Positions 20,629 through 30,781 of a DNA stretch of 64,000 nucleotides are shown piece after piece. The notes under the pieces are model-generated. The model was not told the origin of the DNA. It ran no database searches and was given only the letters and a program-made list of their open reading frames with translations. The DNA comes from Cubamyces lactineus (Eukaryota; Basidiomycota; Agaricomycetes; Polyporales; Polyporaceae). The stretch spans positions 62,001 to 126,000 of the forward strand of contig JACDTU010000036.1 in NCBI GenBank assembly GCA_022376465.1, written 5' to 3'. Every line of letters starts with the position of its first letter. Positions within the stretch are counted from its first letter, which is position 1. The position numbers and the translations under genes were made by a program.

Positions 20629-21090
20629 AGTGAGGAGAAAGAATTGGGGCGAATCGATGAGGTTCTCGGTGAGATCGAGTGTAGGAAGTGGAGATTGTGG
20701 AGGCGCGAATTGGAGAGGCGCGTCCGGAGGAAGGAGTGTGGGAGCAAGGAGAGGTGAAAGCTCGTAGACTGATTCTAGGTCTTCTTCTTCTTCTGCCGAA
20801 GAAGGAGGAAGCGGAGTAACTTGCCAAGGTTCTGGGACTACAGCCCAGAGGTTACCGGGTGGAGGCTCTTGAAGGTTCTGGTAGCGATTAGGGCAGGGGA
20901 AGCTATCGCAAGCAAAGTAGCTGTCGTCTTCTGGGTCGTAGTAACGATCGAGGTTCTCGTCGACGTCGAAGAAGTGGATAAGCCCAGAACAATCAAAGGC
21001 AGATGATTCCGAAGGGTTGTCGAGAGTGGCGTCGACTTCCTCCTCAGAATCTATGGCAAGAGGTTCCGCTGTGGTCGGCTCCAAAACGGT
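20629..21090 (-). CDS. ATG-less in-frame N-terminal extension of copia Gag
   Basis: 154 codons continuous with Gag and free of ATG, opening after a TGA at 21091-21093. There is no ATG in any minus-strand frame from 21593 down to 20629. TTG at 21084 with G at -3 and +4 is a plausible near-cognate start. The translation is acidic and Pro-rich. It contains FDCSGLIHFF...YY...ACDSFPCPNRY (20881-20991), which aligns without gaps with residues 9-45 of the gypsy Gag in this window (14 of 37 identical, including C, H, C and C). That shared motif is the best evidence that the extension is translated. Intron-mediated joining to another start cannot be excluded. Confidence 0.5.
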
Positions 21091-21581
21091 TCAGAAAAAA
21101 CGCGATGATTGACTTGCTGTGTGCACCGAGAAGTCCTGGTAGATGGGAACACCTGTTCAGGAGAACCAGAGATCCAGACAGCCGAAATGCCCGAAAATCT
21201 GGGTAGAAGTTGCCAACTGTGCCCAAGAAAAACTATGTACTGCTATCCGACAAAAAGAGTATCGTAAGGAGGGTCCAGACGGTTGTCCTCCGGTCCTAAG
21301 TTCCTAAAGAACCCGGATACAAGGGCTGGCTGTCGCAAGTGCGAGGCCTGACCCAGGGATACTAGAAAGAGCTCGCTACAAAGAGCTGTACAGCCTACTG
21401 AGTACTAGGGCTATAGTAAAAGCACTCAGGGCTGCGTCACGAGCGCAGAAATGTCCCCCTGGTAGCAGTGTCGGCGGGCAACAGTCAAGAGTTTAGGAAT
21501 AATGGAGGGGAGGGTGCACAACAGCGATGTCGACGAAGGGAGGGTGCGCGCAGAGATGTCGACAGAAGCAGCAACAAGTTA
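21091..21581 (-). other. copia untranslated leader
   Basis: Non-coding leader between primer-binding site and the open Gag frame. It is notable for lacking ATG in all three minus-strand frames. Confidence 0.6.
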
Positions 21582-21600
21582 GAGCGCAGGGCTCATAACC
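21582..21600 (-). other. Primer-binding site for half tRNA-iMet (copia)
   Basis: Directly after the 5' LTR the minus strand reads GGTTATGAGCCCTGCGCTC. This is complementary to the anticodon stem-loop of initiator tRNA-Met (...GCGCAGGGCUCAUAACC...), not to a tRNA 3' end. Drosophila copia and yeast Ty5 are known to prime from such an internally cleaved tRNA-iMet. The CAU anticodon puts an ATG into the leader (21596-21594), opening a five-codon uORF that ends in TAA. Confidence 0.75.
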
Positions 21601-22140
21601 TGACGAACTTCTGAACCTGGAAGGCTGGGGAGCGACCTGTAAGCGACACAAAGAGAGTCTTCAGTCTGTGAGCGAACGACTCTATTGCATAGTACAAGTA
21701 CCTGTAAGCGACACAAAGAGAGCTACAAGTACTTGGTAAGTAACTGCATATAAAGGCATAGGTAATGAAGGAACTTACTCTTCAGTCTGTGAGCGAACGA
21801 CTGAAGAGTAGGGGCGAACAATGTCCTCCTTATATACTGAGAGAGGAGTGCCATGAGTAAGCGAAGAAAGGAGGCATGTGATCGCTATGTACGATGAGTA
21901 AGACCATGGTGCGAGTATCGCAACATATGGTGTCATAGATATAGAACCCTCTGGAAGGATCCGTAGCAGTGTAGAACGCAACGGAAAGATGGAGGGAATG
22001 AAAGAATGTCTAACTACAGTACGTATGCTGAGCAGTCCGTAAAAGGAAGGAACAAAGTCCATGCTGTGCGCGTTGTAGGCGCCACAGCCACAAGGTCCAC
22101 ATTCCCGGTCCGGCACAGCCGATAACCTGGAAGTTCAACA
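21601..22140 (-). repeat. 5' LTR of copia element
   Basis: 540 bp, TGTTGAAC...TTCGTCA on the minus strand. A TATATAAGG box is read on the minus strand near 21828-21836. One base differs from the 3' LTR. Confidence 0.93.
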
Positions 22141-23413
22141 CCCCACGATCTAGACGGGGAAGCATACCACCTGTGAAGTTCAGGGTCCAATACATATTAG
22201 TTCTTCTCATACGAACCTCATGCGAATGAGAGAGAGGATGTCCACCCAGAAATGCAAAGGAAGCTCCCGCACGAGGGGATGAATCTGCTGAGTCCTCAAC
22301 ATCATGTTCAGCTGACAGGTCATAATCACTTTCTGACAAAGCTTCTTCATCTATGGAAGATGATTGAAAGGATGACCTTTTTGATTTGGGACGCTGACGA
22401 ACATCAGTACGACATAGAAAATCATAAAGGCACATGTGAGCACACTCCCGTGGGCGGAATACATAATCATTAACCTTTGACAAAGCAATCACAGAACTAC
22501 CCGATGAGCCAAGCACAACACGATCGTCACCGTCATTGCCATTGGTAAACACATTAGGAAAGATAGGCAAGGGACCGGTACTAATGCCTTCCAGAGCACG
22601 CCGCACGTAACCTTTCCAAAAAAAGGTTTTAAATATATGATCAGTGTAATGGTCAGAAAGACCGAGTAGATGCGCACTTGCAGCTGGACCTCCAACTTCA
22701 GATGCAGCAGACAGAGTGTTAATGAATTTAGTGATAAGCGATCGGGCACTGGATATACGAGCCTCTCCAGTTGAATCAAGGAGCTCGGTGTTGCGCTGCA
22801 ACACCGAGCGGACTGTCTGAAAGAACGTATGTGTGGTGAGTGAACCTTTAGTGACATAGTCTGTAACGTACGCAATGATGGCGCGAACTTGGGTACCTGA
22901 CAACAAACACGTGACATCTGTATTGCAACGCAGAGCCGCACTCAAGACAGGATTGTAACTATTGATCCACACGTCCCATTTCTTAAAACGAATTGCACCA
23001 GTATTATTGTCAACCATACTATGCTCGAACGCTTCTCGGGGAAAGCGAGCGCGGCAGTACGATGGTTTACCGCGCAGACAACCAAAGGCATGATTACGAT
23101 CGTGGCGATTAGAGCAAAAAACCACACGATCAACATCAGCACGGTAGGAGTCGTACCACTCCTGCAACGCCTGAGGGGCATCAGCAAAACCGCCGGATGC
23201 ACGTAAGTGCATAGCAGCGCTTGGAAGCGCTGACAAGGGCCACAATCGATCACATGCATCGTGGGTGCCATACAAACAATGTGCGGTATTGGCCATACCA
23301 TAGCATAATTTTTCCTAGCTTGCAATGCTCTGCAGCCCTGCTGTCGCATCCATGTATACCCACACCTTATAACAACATGTAAGTGCACCGGAGCGGTTTC
23401 ATTGAATCCATGC
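22141..23413 (-). pseudogene. Helitron RepHel, middle part with paired tyrosines
   Basis: Continues the Rep domain. The segment CFCSNRHDRNHAF-like, CRARFPREAFE and INSYNPVLSAALRCNTDV leads into AIIAYVTDYVTKGSLTTH, whose two tyrosines match the catalytic Y2 motif of Helitron Rep proteins. An acidic linker (SSSIDEEALSESDYD) follows, and the frame then runs to the copia insertion. At the upstream end the reading frame changes once between about 23200 and 23290 (VVFCSNRHD lies in one frame, HGFNETAPVHLHVVIRCGY in another), which suggests a further indel. The Plavaka element interrupts it at 23413. Confidence 0.82.
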
Positions 23414-23601
23414 TGCACCAGAAAGGCCGGTTCCTAGGACCGATGGGCACACATTTAGGGGATATATAGGAATAGGATGTATTCCGAGTCATGAGGCAAA
23501 CTTGTAGCAGAGGTAGGTAGTAGTAGTACATGACAAATTAGAGAAGAGACGAGGATTATTACCGTGTAGCCAGACTCGGAGGCTTGCATCACCCATGCCG
23601 T

Positions 23602-25696
23602 CTACTCTAAATCGCCACCGCCCATGGGATAGCCGCCCGGTGCCTCGGACGCTGCGAGTTGATCATCGAGGATGTCGAATTGATTAGGTTCCTCAGAGAC
23701 GTCCACAGTGGACGTCGTGATCCCATAGACTTGTCTAACCTGGATGTGAGCTAATGGATGGAAAGATCCTGATATGTCGCTTACCTCTTGAAGATATCCA
23801 AGATGGGCGCAGCGAACACTTCGTGCTTGAACAACTTGACCATTTGAGCGAAAAAGATCGCGCCATCAAAAATGTTCGCATTCTGATCGCACCAGTGGTT
23901 CTCAGAAGAGAGGACATGGCGTATCTGAAAAAGGGTGGATGAGCACACGCTATAAGGTTTAAGGTTGAATGGGCAGCCTACCAGGCATGCGACGTAGCTG
24001 ATACTCTCACCGGTGACCTGGGTGATGCAATTCTTGCGCGAGATTGATGCTCGCCCAGATCCCGCAACACCGGGAGGGTTGGTTGATGATTCCGGGCTTG
24101 TCCAGATACAACGGTAGGCCTAGTATAGCGCGGTCAGTGCAAGGTAGACAAGAAACTGGGGTAATCACGTACAGCGATCAAGACAGGACCTCGAAAGAGG
24201 CCCTTTTGGAAGTCTCTGACGTCCGTGCTAACAGGGGCCGTAGAGTCGTCATACAAGAATGCGGGGAAACCGTTGTGATTCATCTTGATGTGGCCGTTGC
24301 GCAGGCCTTCCAAAGATCTATGAATAGCATTGTCAGTGACCTTTAGCCTGGGAGAGAGAGCCTCATTGCGCATACCCTTCAACGTTCTCATCGAACTGGC
24401 CTCGCGCCGATAGCCAGATGAGCAGGCGAGCAGACCAAGGGCTATTCCAGCCCCAGTTGGCCCGCTGACGATCAAACTTCCCATCTGCTGGGCTGTGCGG
24501 AGTGAAGATGATCGAGTCGCCGCTAGGCAACTCGACTGTGACGGTAGAGATCCACTGCGATATATTCTCCTTAAGCGTTCGGATGTCAGCGGTGCGGCCT
24601 TGGCGGGCATGATAGTCCAGCTAGGAGCATGTGCATGAGCTAACAATATCGCAGAGTGTGGTAGAGCTCACAAATCGGCCGAGGAGCGACATCGCGCAGC
24701 CATCTTCATCAAAATATTTGAGCATGGCTTGAAGGTCGGGGTACTGGGTAAGAAGCCACTTCCCGACGTTTGTATATGCGTCAAGAGTAGCCTTCCTGTA
24801 GCATCGTGAGCATGTCAATAACGAGCTGAGTGGTATCACATACCATTTCTTGGCTTCAGCGCTGCGCTCTTCTGAAGCAGTGTCTGTTTGTGCATGAGAC
24901 GTTCCGGCCGCTGTTCCATACAGCCGTGTCGAAAGGGCCATTCGGTGCTCCTTTACTTCATCTGGGGTGGCAGCGGCGCATATGGTCAGGCCAACGGTCA
25001 CAGCTTGACTCGTTTCAAGATAAGGGCCATGGAAGCGCATCACCAATCTCCCAATGTCGTGGAGATGGTCGAGAGGTGACCCAGACTTTCTGTAAGATTT
25101 GTCAGGACGTGTGCGTAAAGACAGAAAGAACTCTCACCCAAAGCGCCACCGTGAAGTTTCACTCGAGACTTGTAGATCTGCCACGAGAGATTCATACTTG
25201 CTGAGAGCTGGAGTACCCAACACGGAGTGGACACTTGGCGAGGTTGATCCATCCTCCTGATCAGCGCTGGGATCGCCTGTGAGCTCGTCAAGCTCGTCAG
25301 GAGACATGTTGAAGACAGAAGCAGGAGAGCGTGAACGGTTGTCATTTGAGCCGAGCCGGTGACGCTGGCCTTGCGGAGTGCTTCGACCCATCTGGTGCGA
25401 CAGTATACGTGATGTAGTTGCTGAAGAACGAGTGGAATCACCAGCACCTTGGCGGGGCCGGGAGTGAGAACGGCTGCGGGAGAAGGAGTTGGCCCGGATC
25501 CGGGAGCGGGAACGTGCGCGCCGTGTATATTCACGCCCTCTTCCAGCTGAGCGTGCATGCTGAGGAGAACGGGAGCGTGTACTTGGCGTGACTCTGAAAA
25601 TGAATTGGGTTAGAATATCATCAGCATTAACATTGTCAGACATGCTCACCGGAACTCGGTCTGAGTGTGGCGCGTGGGAGAGCGGTGCGAACGCAT
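23602..25696 (-). CDS. Plavaka-associated companion protein, function unknown
   Basis: Multi-exon minus-strand gene. Exon 1 starts at ATG 25696 (MRSHRSPTRHTQTEF); an intron with GTGAGC, a CTAAC branch site and TTTTCAG leads to an Arg/Ser-rich exon (about 25592-25136; SRSRSPQHARSAGRGREY). Further exons hold conserved-looking stretches such as TLKENISQWISTVTVELPSG, FDRQRANWGWNS, and IFFAQMVKLFKHEVFAAPIL near the C terminus. The end is GGGDLE and TAG at 23602-23604. From memory, this kind of protein accompanies Plavaka transposases in basidiomycete genomes, but I know no function. Internal exon borders are approximate and I did not verify the whole frame. Confidence 0.55.
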
Positions 25697-26020
25697 GCTT
25701 CTGTCTGTCGCAAAGTGTGAGGAATCGAAGATGGGAGTAGAGGGAGAGACGCGAGCAGAACTCGAGGACACATTGGCCTGCTATTTCAATGGCATCGGTG
25801 GTGTGTCAATGAAAGCTGAGACAGTGCAGCGAGTTCAATTGTAGTGGCCTATCTGGGGCAGCGAGACAATCACGTGCACCATGCGATTGCCATAATTGGC
25901 AGTGTACCGCCTCAGCGCGATTACCTGGATTCCTCGCCTTCTCCACCCCCCTCATGTCCTCCTCTAATGAAGCTGTGTAATATTCTACTCGTTCTTGCTT
26001 GTTTTCTTGGGCTTATTCTC

Positions 26021-29000
26021 ATGTCTGGGATATGCGCTGGCTGCAAACTACACAAGTCTAGGCTTAATGCACACCAGAGCACCTGCAAGATCTACCAGGA
26101 GCTCTTCTCAGGCGGTCTCAAACGGCGCATCAGCGATGAGCGAGCTCTCCATGAAGCTGAGGCACAGCGGCAGGCTCAAAAGCGCGCTGCAGAGAAGGCC
26201 AGGCTACGTGAGTTAGCGGAGGATCAGGCTCGCAAAGAGGTGAGTACACTCTGACAAGAATCTTGTCGTCCATTGTCGCTTATAATCGCTATGCTCTAGG
26301 CAGAATGCAAGGCTGCGGAGCCCATACAAGTTGCGACCTTCAGCCGTAGTGGCAGGGCAAGGCGCGCTCCGGCTTGGACACGCCTGGGTGACATGATACC
26401 AACGTCCCTAGCTGGCCTCCCAGAGCACATACCACGACCTCCCCCCCCTCCTCCTCCTCCTCCTCCGGTTCTTGCTCCCTTGTCTCCTTCACTGCCACCA
26501 GCTGTTGAGGACGTCTCTCATGCAGAGGACGACTCTATTATGTCTCCCACTATTGATACACAGCCTAATCACTTCGGGCTCTTTCGGCGATATGCCACAC
26601 ACCCGCGGTATGATCCAGAGGAGGATCAACGGTTGGCGTCATTCACGGACATCCCAGCCAACCCTCAGACACCTCCGCGACCGATCAATCCCCTGCGCCC
26701 CTTTGGCAGTGTGGGGTCCCTCGCAGCTACAGCCGGTGAATACTTTGCGCCCTTCCTCAACGCGTCGATCTTTCGTATCATGCAATGGTGGTACTCCGGC
26801 TCAGCCATCAAGTCAGCTCGTGAGATTGATCGCCTTGTGGACGAGGTCATCTTGGCCGACGATTTCAACCCCGAGGACCTGAGAGAATTCAGTACCAAGG
26901 TCGAGCTTCGGCGCATGGACTCCGGAAATGTCAAGGCTACAGAGACATTCCCTTCTTCCGACGGGTGGCGTTCCGGCACCGTCAAAATCTCGCTACCCAA
27001 AACCAAAGTTTGTCACGATTCTGAGGCGGCCGCACCGACTTTCGAGATCAACAACATCTTCTATCATCCTTTCTTGGCGTCTATCCGGGCTGCGTATGAA
27101 GAAAGCTCTGCGGCGAAGTACCATAACATTCCTTTTCAGCTCTTCACCAAGGGAGCGACGCCTGATTCGCCCCCGGAGCGCTTGTACTCTGAGGCGTATA
27201 ACACAGACAGCTTTCTCCGCCTCAATGAGGAAATTCAGGAAAAGGCTCAGAACGATCGCGAGGAAGGCGACTCACTGGACATGGAGTATGCCGCCGCTCC
27301 GGTCATGTTATATTCGGACTCGACAAATCTGGCGAGCTTTGGCACCGCGTCCCTCTGGCCCATCTATTTCTGGTTGGCAGCACTCTCTAAATACGTGCGC
27401 GCGACACCCACCGCCTTTGCCACACACCACCTAGCATACATCCCCTCGGTATGATCCCCTAGAAGATTGTCACGTGTGTTTGGCATTGATATCCCCTCCC
27501 CCAGCTGCCCGACATCATATGTCAAGCATATGAGGCTGAGTACGGCACCTCACCTACAGAAGCTGTCCTCCGGTTTTGCAAAAAGGAGCTATTTCAACAG
27601 CTCTGGCTGCTGCTCCTCGATGAGGAATTCATGCACGCCTACGTGCATGGATTTGTCGTGCAGTGCGGCGATGGAATAGTCCGCCGCCTGTTCCCGCGTA
27701 TCCTCATGTATTCCGCGGATTACCCTGAAAAGTCTGCGTGTCACCATGTCATGCATTATCTTTCTGCTGATTCGTTTCTTAGGTGTCTCGTCGCATGCAT
27801 CAAGTTTCTTGGACGTTGCCCTTGTCCCGATTGCCTCGTTGACAAGTCCAGGATCCATTTGATGGGGACCAAGAATGACCTCGCAGCGCGGACATCAAGA
27901 AGACGGCAGGACACGTCGTGGCTACGCTCTACCATTGCGCGAGTACGCCGATGGATCTTCTGTCGCGGGACAGCCCCTGAAGGCAAGATCGTCAACTCGG
28001 TCCTCGGAGAGACGTCAACATCTCCAAACCAGGTGCACGCAGTGTATGGTTCTCGCTTGCGCGTACTCATATTGACGGCTTCCAGAGTGCGTTCTCGCAG
28101 CGTCTGGCACAATATGGTTTCGACATCTATCGTGCAATGGTGCCCGACTTGATGCATGAGTTTGAGCTGGGGGTTTGGAAGTCCACGCTCACTCATCTAG
28201 TGCGCATCCTCACATGCGTTGGTGCAAGTGCCATCAACGAGCTCAACGCTAGGTAATATACCTTCTTTCATTCCCTTCCTGTTGTCTACTGACATCCCGT
28301 AGATATGCATCGATTCCGGCGTTCGGGCGCGGGACAATACGTCGGTTTGGTCACAACATTGCTACGCTCAAGAAACTCGCCGCGCGTGACTTCGAGGACC
28401 TAGTCCAGGTGCGTACGACACCTACACGACCCTTCCGCCGTATTCTCATGCATTTATAGTGCGCTATCCCATGCTTTGAAGGTCTGCTGCCGATCGCTCA
28501 AGACCGCGTCGTCCATACGATGCTCTTCCGTCTGGCCACCTGGCATGCACTCGCCAAGCTTCGCCTCCACTCTGACTCCACCCTAGCAATTTTCGAGACC
28601 ATCACCCAACAGCTGGGCCAGGCGATGCGCGCGTTCGCCTCTCACGTGTGTCCCCAATACGATACCCAAGAGCTTGATCGAGAGTACACCGCTCGGCAGC
28701 GGCGCAAGGCAAAGCTACACCGTAAGACTTCGACTCGGAAGCGTCTAAACGACAGCGAGCACGCTAAGAAGACCTTCAATCTCAATACGTATAAATTTCA
28801 CCGCCTAGGCGATTACCCGCGGGAGGTGCGCGAGAATGGCACGCTTGACAACACATCAACGCAGACAGTATGAGCCCATCTCTTGTCGGGCGGGTGTTTT
28901 ACCTACACTACTGACTTCATTTGCGTTAAGGGGGAGCTGGAACATCGCCGCATCAAGCGTTTTTACATACGCACGAACAAGACATCGCGATTCCAGTCTC

Positions 29001-30422
29001 AGATCGGTGCTCATGAACGGCGCGAGCGGGTGATCAACACGACACAGATGCAACCTGGTTTTCCCAAGAACGCGCCATGGAAGAAGAAAGCAAGACGGCT
29101 GATGACTAAGAAGGCAAGCACCGGCTTGCGTCTACCTCACGATCAGCCTGAAGAGGCTGGGCAATGCCTCCCGCAAGAGCACCACTACATCTCCGAGGAG
29201 CAACGACATCACGTCGATGTCACCGGCTTCGTGCACGAGCACGAGGGCGACCCCGCTGTCGAGGTAGGTACAGTGCTGTGGTACTAACCCGTAGCGTTGC
29301 TAATCATCTTGTGCAGAACTTCGCACGCGACCTGAGGCGTCATATCTTGCGCTGCTCCCACCAAGCCAGCGGGGATCCCCAGATACCCATCGACGAGTAT
29401 GAGCCTACATACAACGAGTTCGCGTCTCTACGTCTCCGCCACAACCGTGCTTACATCCACAAGCGAATGCTTGTCAACTACACAACTTATGACATGCGCC
29501 GCGAGCAGAGCTCCATCAACCCCAGCTCACAAGCTGACATTCTCCTTCTAGCACCGCCGGGATCTGCGCACCCATACCTATATGCTCGGGTCCTCGGCAT
29601 ATTCCACGTCAACGCTTATATGGCCGGTCATGGCGACGAGACACCAACGCTCATTCAAGTCCTCTGGGTCCGTTGGTACAACCTGGACTCCGATGAGCCA
29701 TGGTGTATCAACACCTGCACACTGCCACGTCTCGTATTTGCCCCGCTGGACGACTCGCCTTTCGGCTTCATATCACCTGACCAAGTCATACGTGCTGTCC
29801 ATATCATTCCGGCCTTTGCTCATGGCCGATCCGACACCGCACTCCCGGGATACAGTATTGCTCGATCCAACGACGGCGAAGACGACGAAGACTGGAACTA
29901 TCTCTACGTTGGCATGTGAGCCCTACAGCTACCTCATGTTTTGTGAACCCCGGTATAATGATTCTCTTATCTAGATTCTCCGACCGAGACCTGTTCATGA
30001 GGTTTTTAGGGAAGGGCATCGGTCACGGCCTACCAGCCAGCGTCACCGAAAGCCTCACTGGTACCAGTTTCGACCATGTGCACGCCGTAGATGCCACAGA
30101 AGAGAACTCGAATCAAGCCCAGAATGAAGCAGAGCAGGACGCGAAGGACGCGGAGGGGGATGAGAGAGAGGAAGAGGATGCGGAGGAAGACGAGGACGAG
30201 GACGAGAACGAGGATGCGGAGGACGAAGAGGCAGAGGACGATGATGCAGAGGACGAGGATGAGGAAGAGAGCGAGAGGAGCGTCCACAACGCAAGCGGCA
30301 ACACCAGTGAGAACGGGGGCGACGACGGCGAGGGCGAAGACGACAACGATGGCGAGGGCGATGACGATGAGGACGGCCGGGACTACTATGATAGAGAATA
30401 TGAGGGCTTTGCGCCCTTCTAG
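26021..30422 (+). CDS. Plavaka transposase, intact 10-exon gene
   Basis: Exons by inspection: 26021-26239, 26300-27448, 27505-27731, 27783-28032, 28086-28252, 28303-28408, 28460-28867, 28931-29263, 29317-29915 and 29975-30422. All have GT/AG borders and phases that fit, giving 1301 residues without a stop. The N terminus has a C2HC finger (CAGCKLHKSRLNAHQSTC), then a Pro/(CCT)n run. The core matches the family as I know it: VKISLPKTK, FHYHPFLASI-like, SADYPEK, GRCPCPDCL, PDLMHEFELGVWK, FGRGTIRRFG, ELEHRRIK. The tail is a long Asp/Glu run ending EGFAPF. The start at 26021 follows from the finger; an upstream hydrophobic stretch in the same frame is probably untranslated. This element may be able to move by itself. 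Confidence 0.85.
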
Positions 30423-30781
30423 GGTTCAGCGGAGAAGGCTTCTCGCGCGACGTCTGTTGTCATTCACCCTGCCTCCATCCGTACACGCTCTCTTCCATTC
30501 AAATTCCTAATTCATATCATTTCGAGTACCCGGATAGCGTAGTGATGAGCAGACTGGTACCGTGCTACTACCAAAACACTCCAAACAGCAAGCGCGCTCA
30601 ATGTAACTAGTGCCCTGATGACTGCTACATGTTCTGTTCCCTCAAGGACGCTACAAGACTGCCCTTGCCAGCTCACAACACTCCAGAGCTCGAGGCTCTT
30701 CGATGTGCATCTATGTAGGCCCGTGCGATGCCCATGACTGGGATGGACTTGCAAGCACTTCCGTCCCTGGGACCCGCGCCT

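Larger units (their letters stand above)
15812..22140 (-). mobile_element. Ty1/copia retrotransposon, nearly intact
   Basis: Two 540-bp LTRs in direct orientation (15812-16351 and 21601-22140) flank one long minus-strand ORF. The 5-bp target duplication CCCCA is present at 15807-15811 and 22141-22145. The LTRs differ at a single base that I could find (T 16317 against C 22106), so the insertion is recent. It landed in the Helitron RepHel frame. Domain order protease-integrase-RT-RNase H defines the superfamily. Confidence 0.96.
23414..30781. mobile_element. Plavaka (KDZ-type) DNA transposon
   Basis: A 7.4-kb insert in the Helitron carrying two divergent genes: a transposase on plus and an SR-rich companion on minus. 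Both sides of the insert show AATCCATGC (23405-23413 and 30782-30790). Deleting the insert plus one copy joins ISKIRKDV to HGFNETAP in one frame, so I take this as the candidate target duplication. The ends show only weak inverted similarity (AGGCCGGTTCC-like near the left, AGGCGCGGGTCCC read inward from the right), so the exact borders are tentative. Confidence 0.7.

Noticed and set aside
21582..21600. Partial tRNA-Met gene
   Set aside because: Only the complement of the anticodon arm is present, directly at the LTR border, which is a primer-binding site and not a tRNA gene.
25955..26040. Signal peptide upstream of the Plavaka zinc finger
   Set aside because: The hydrophobic stretch precedes the ATG at 26021, which directly opens the finger; a secreted transposase makes no sense, so it is probably untranslated.
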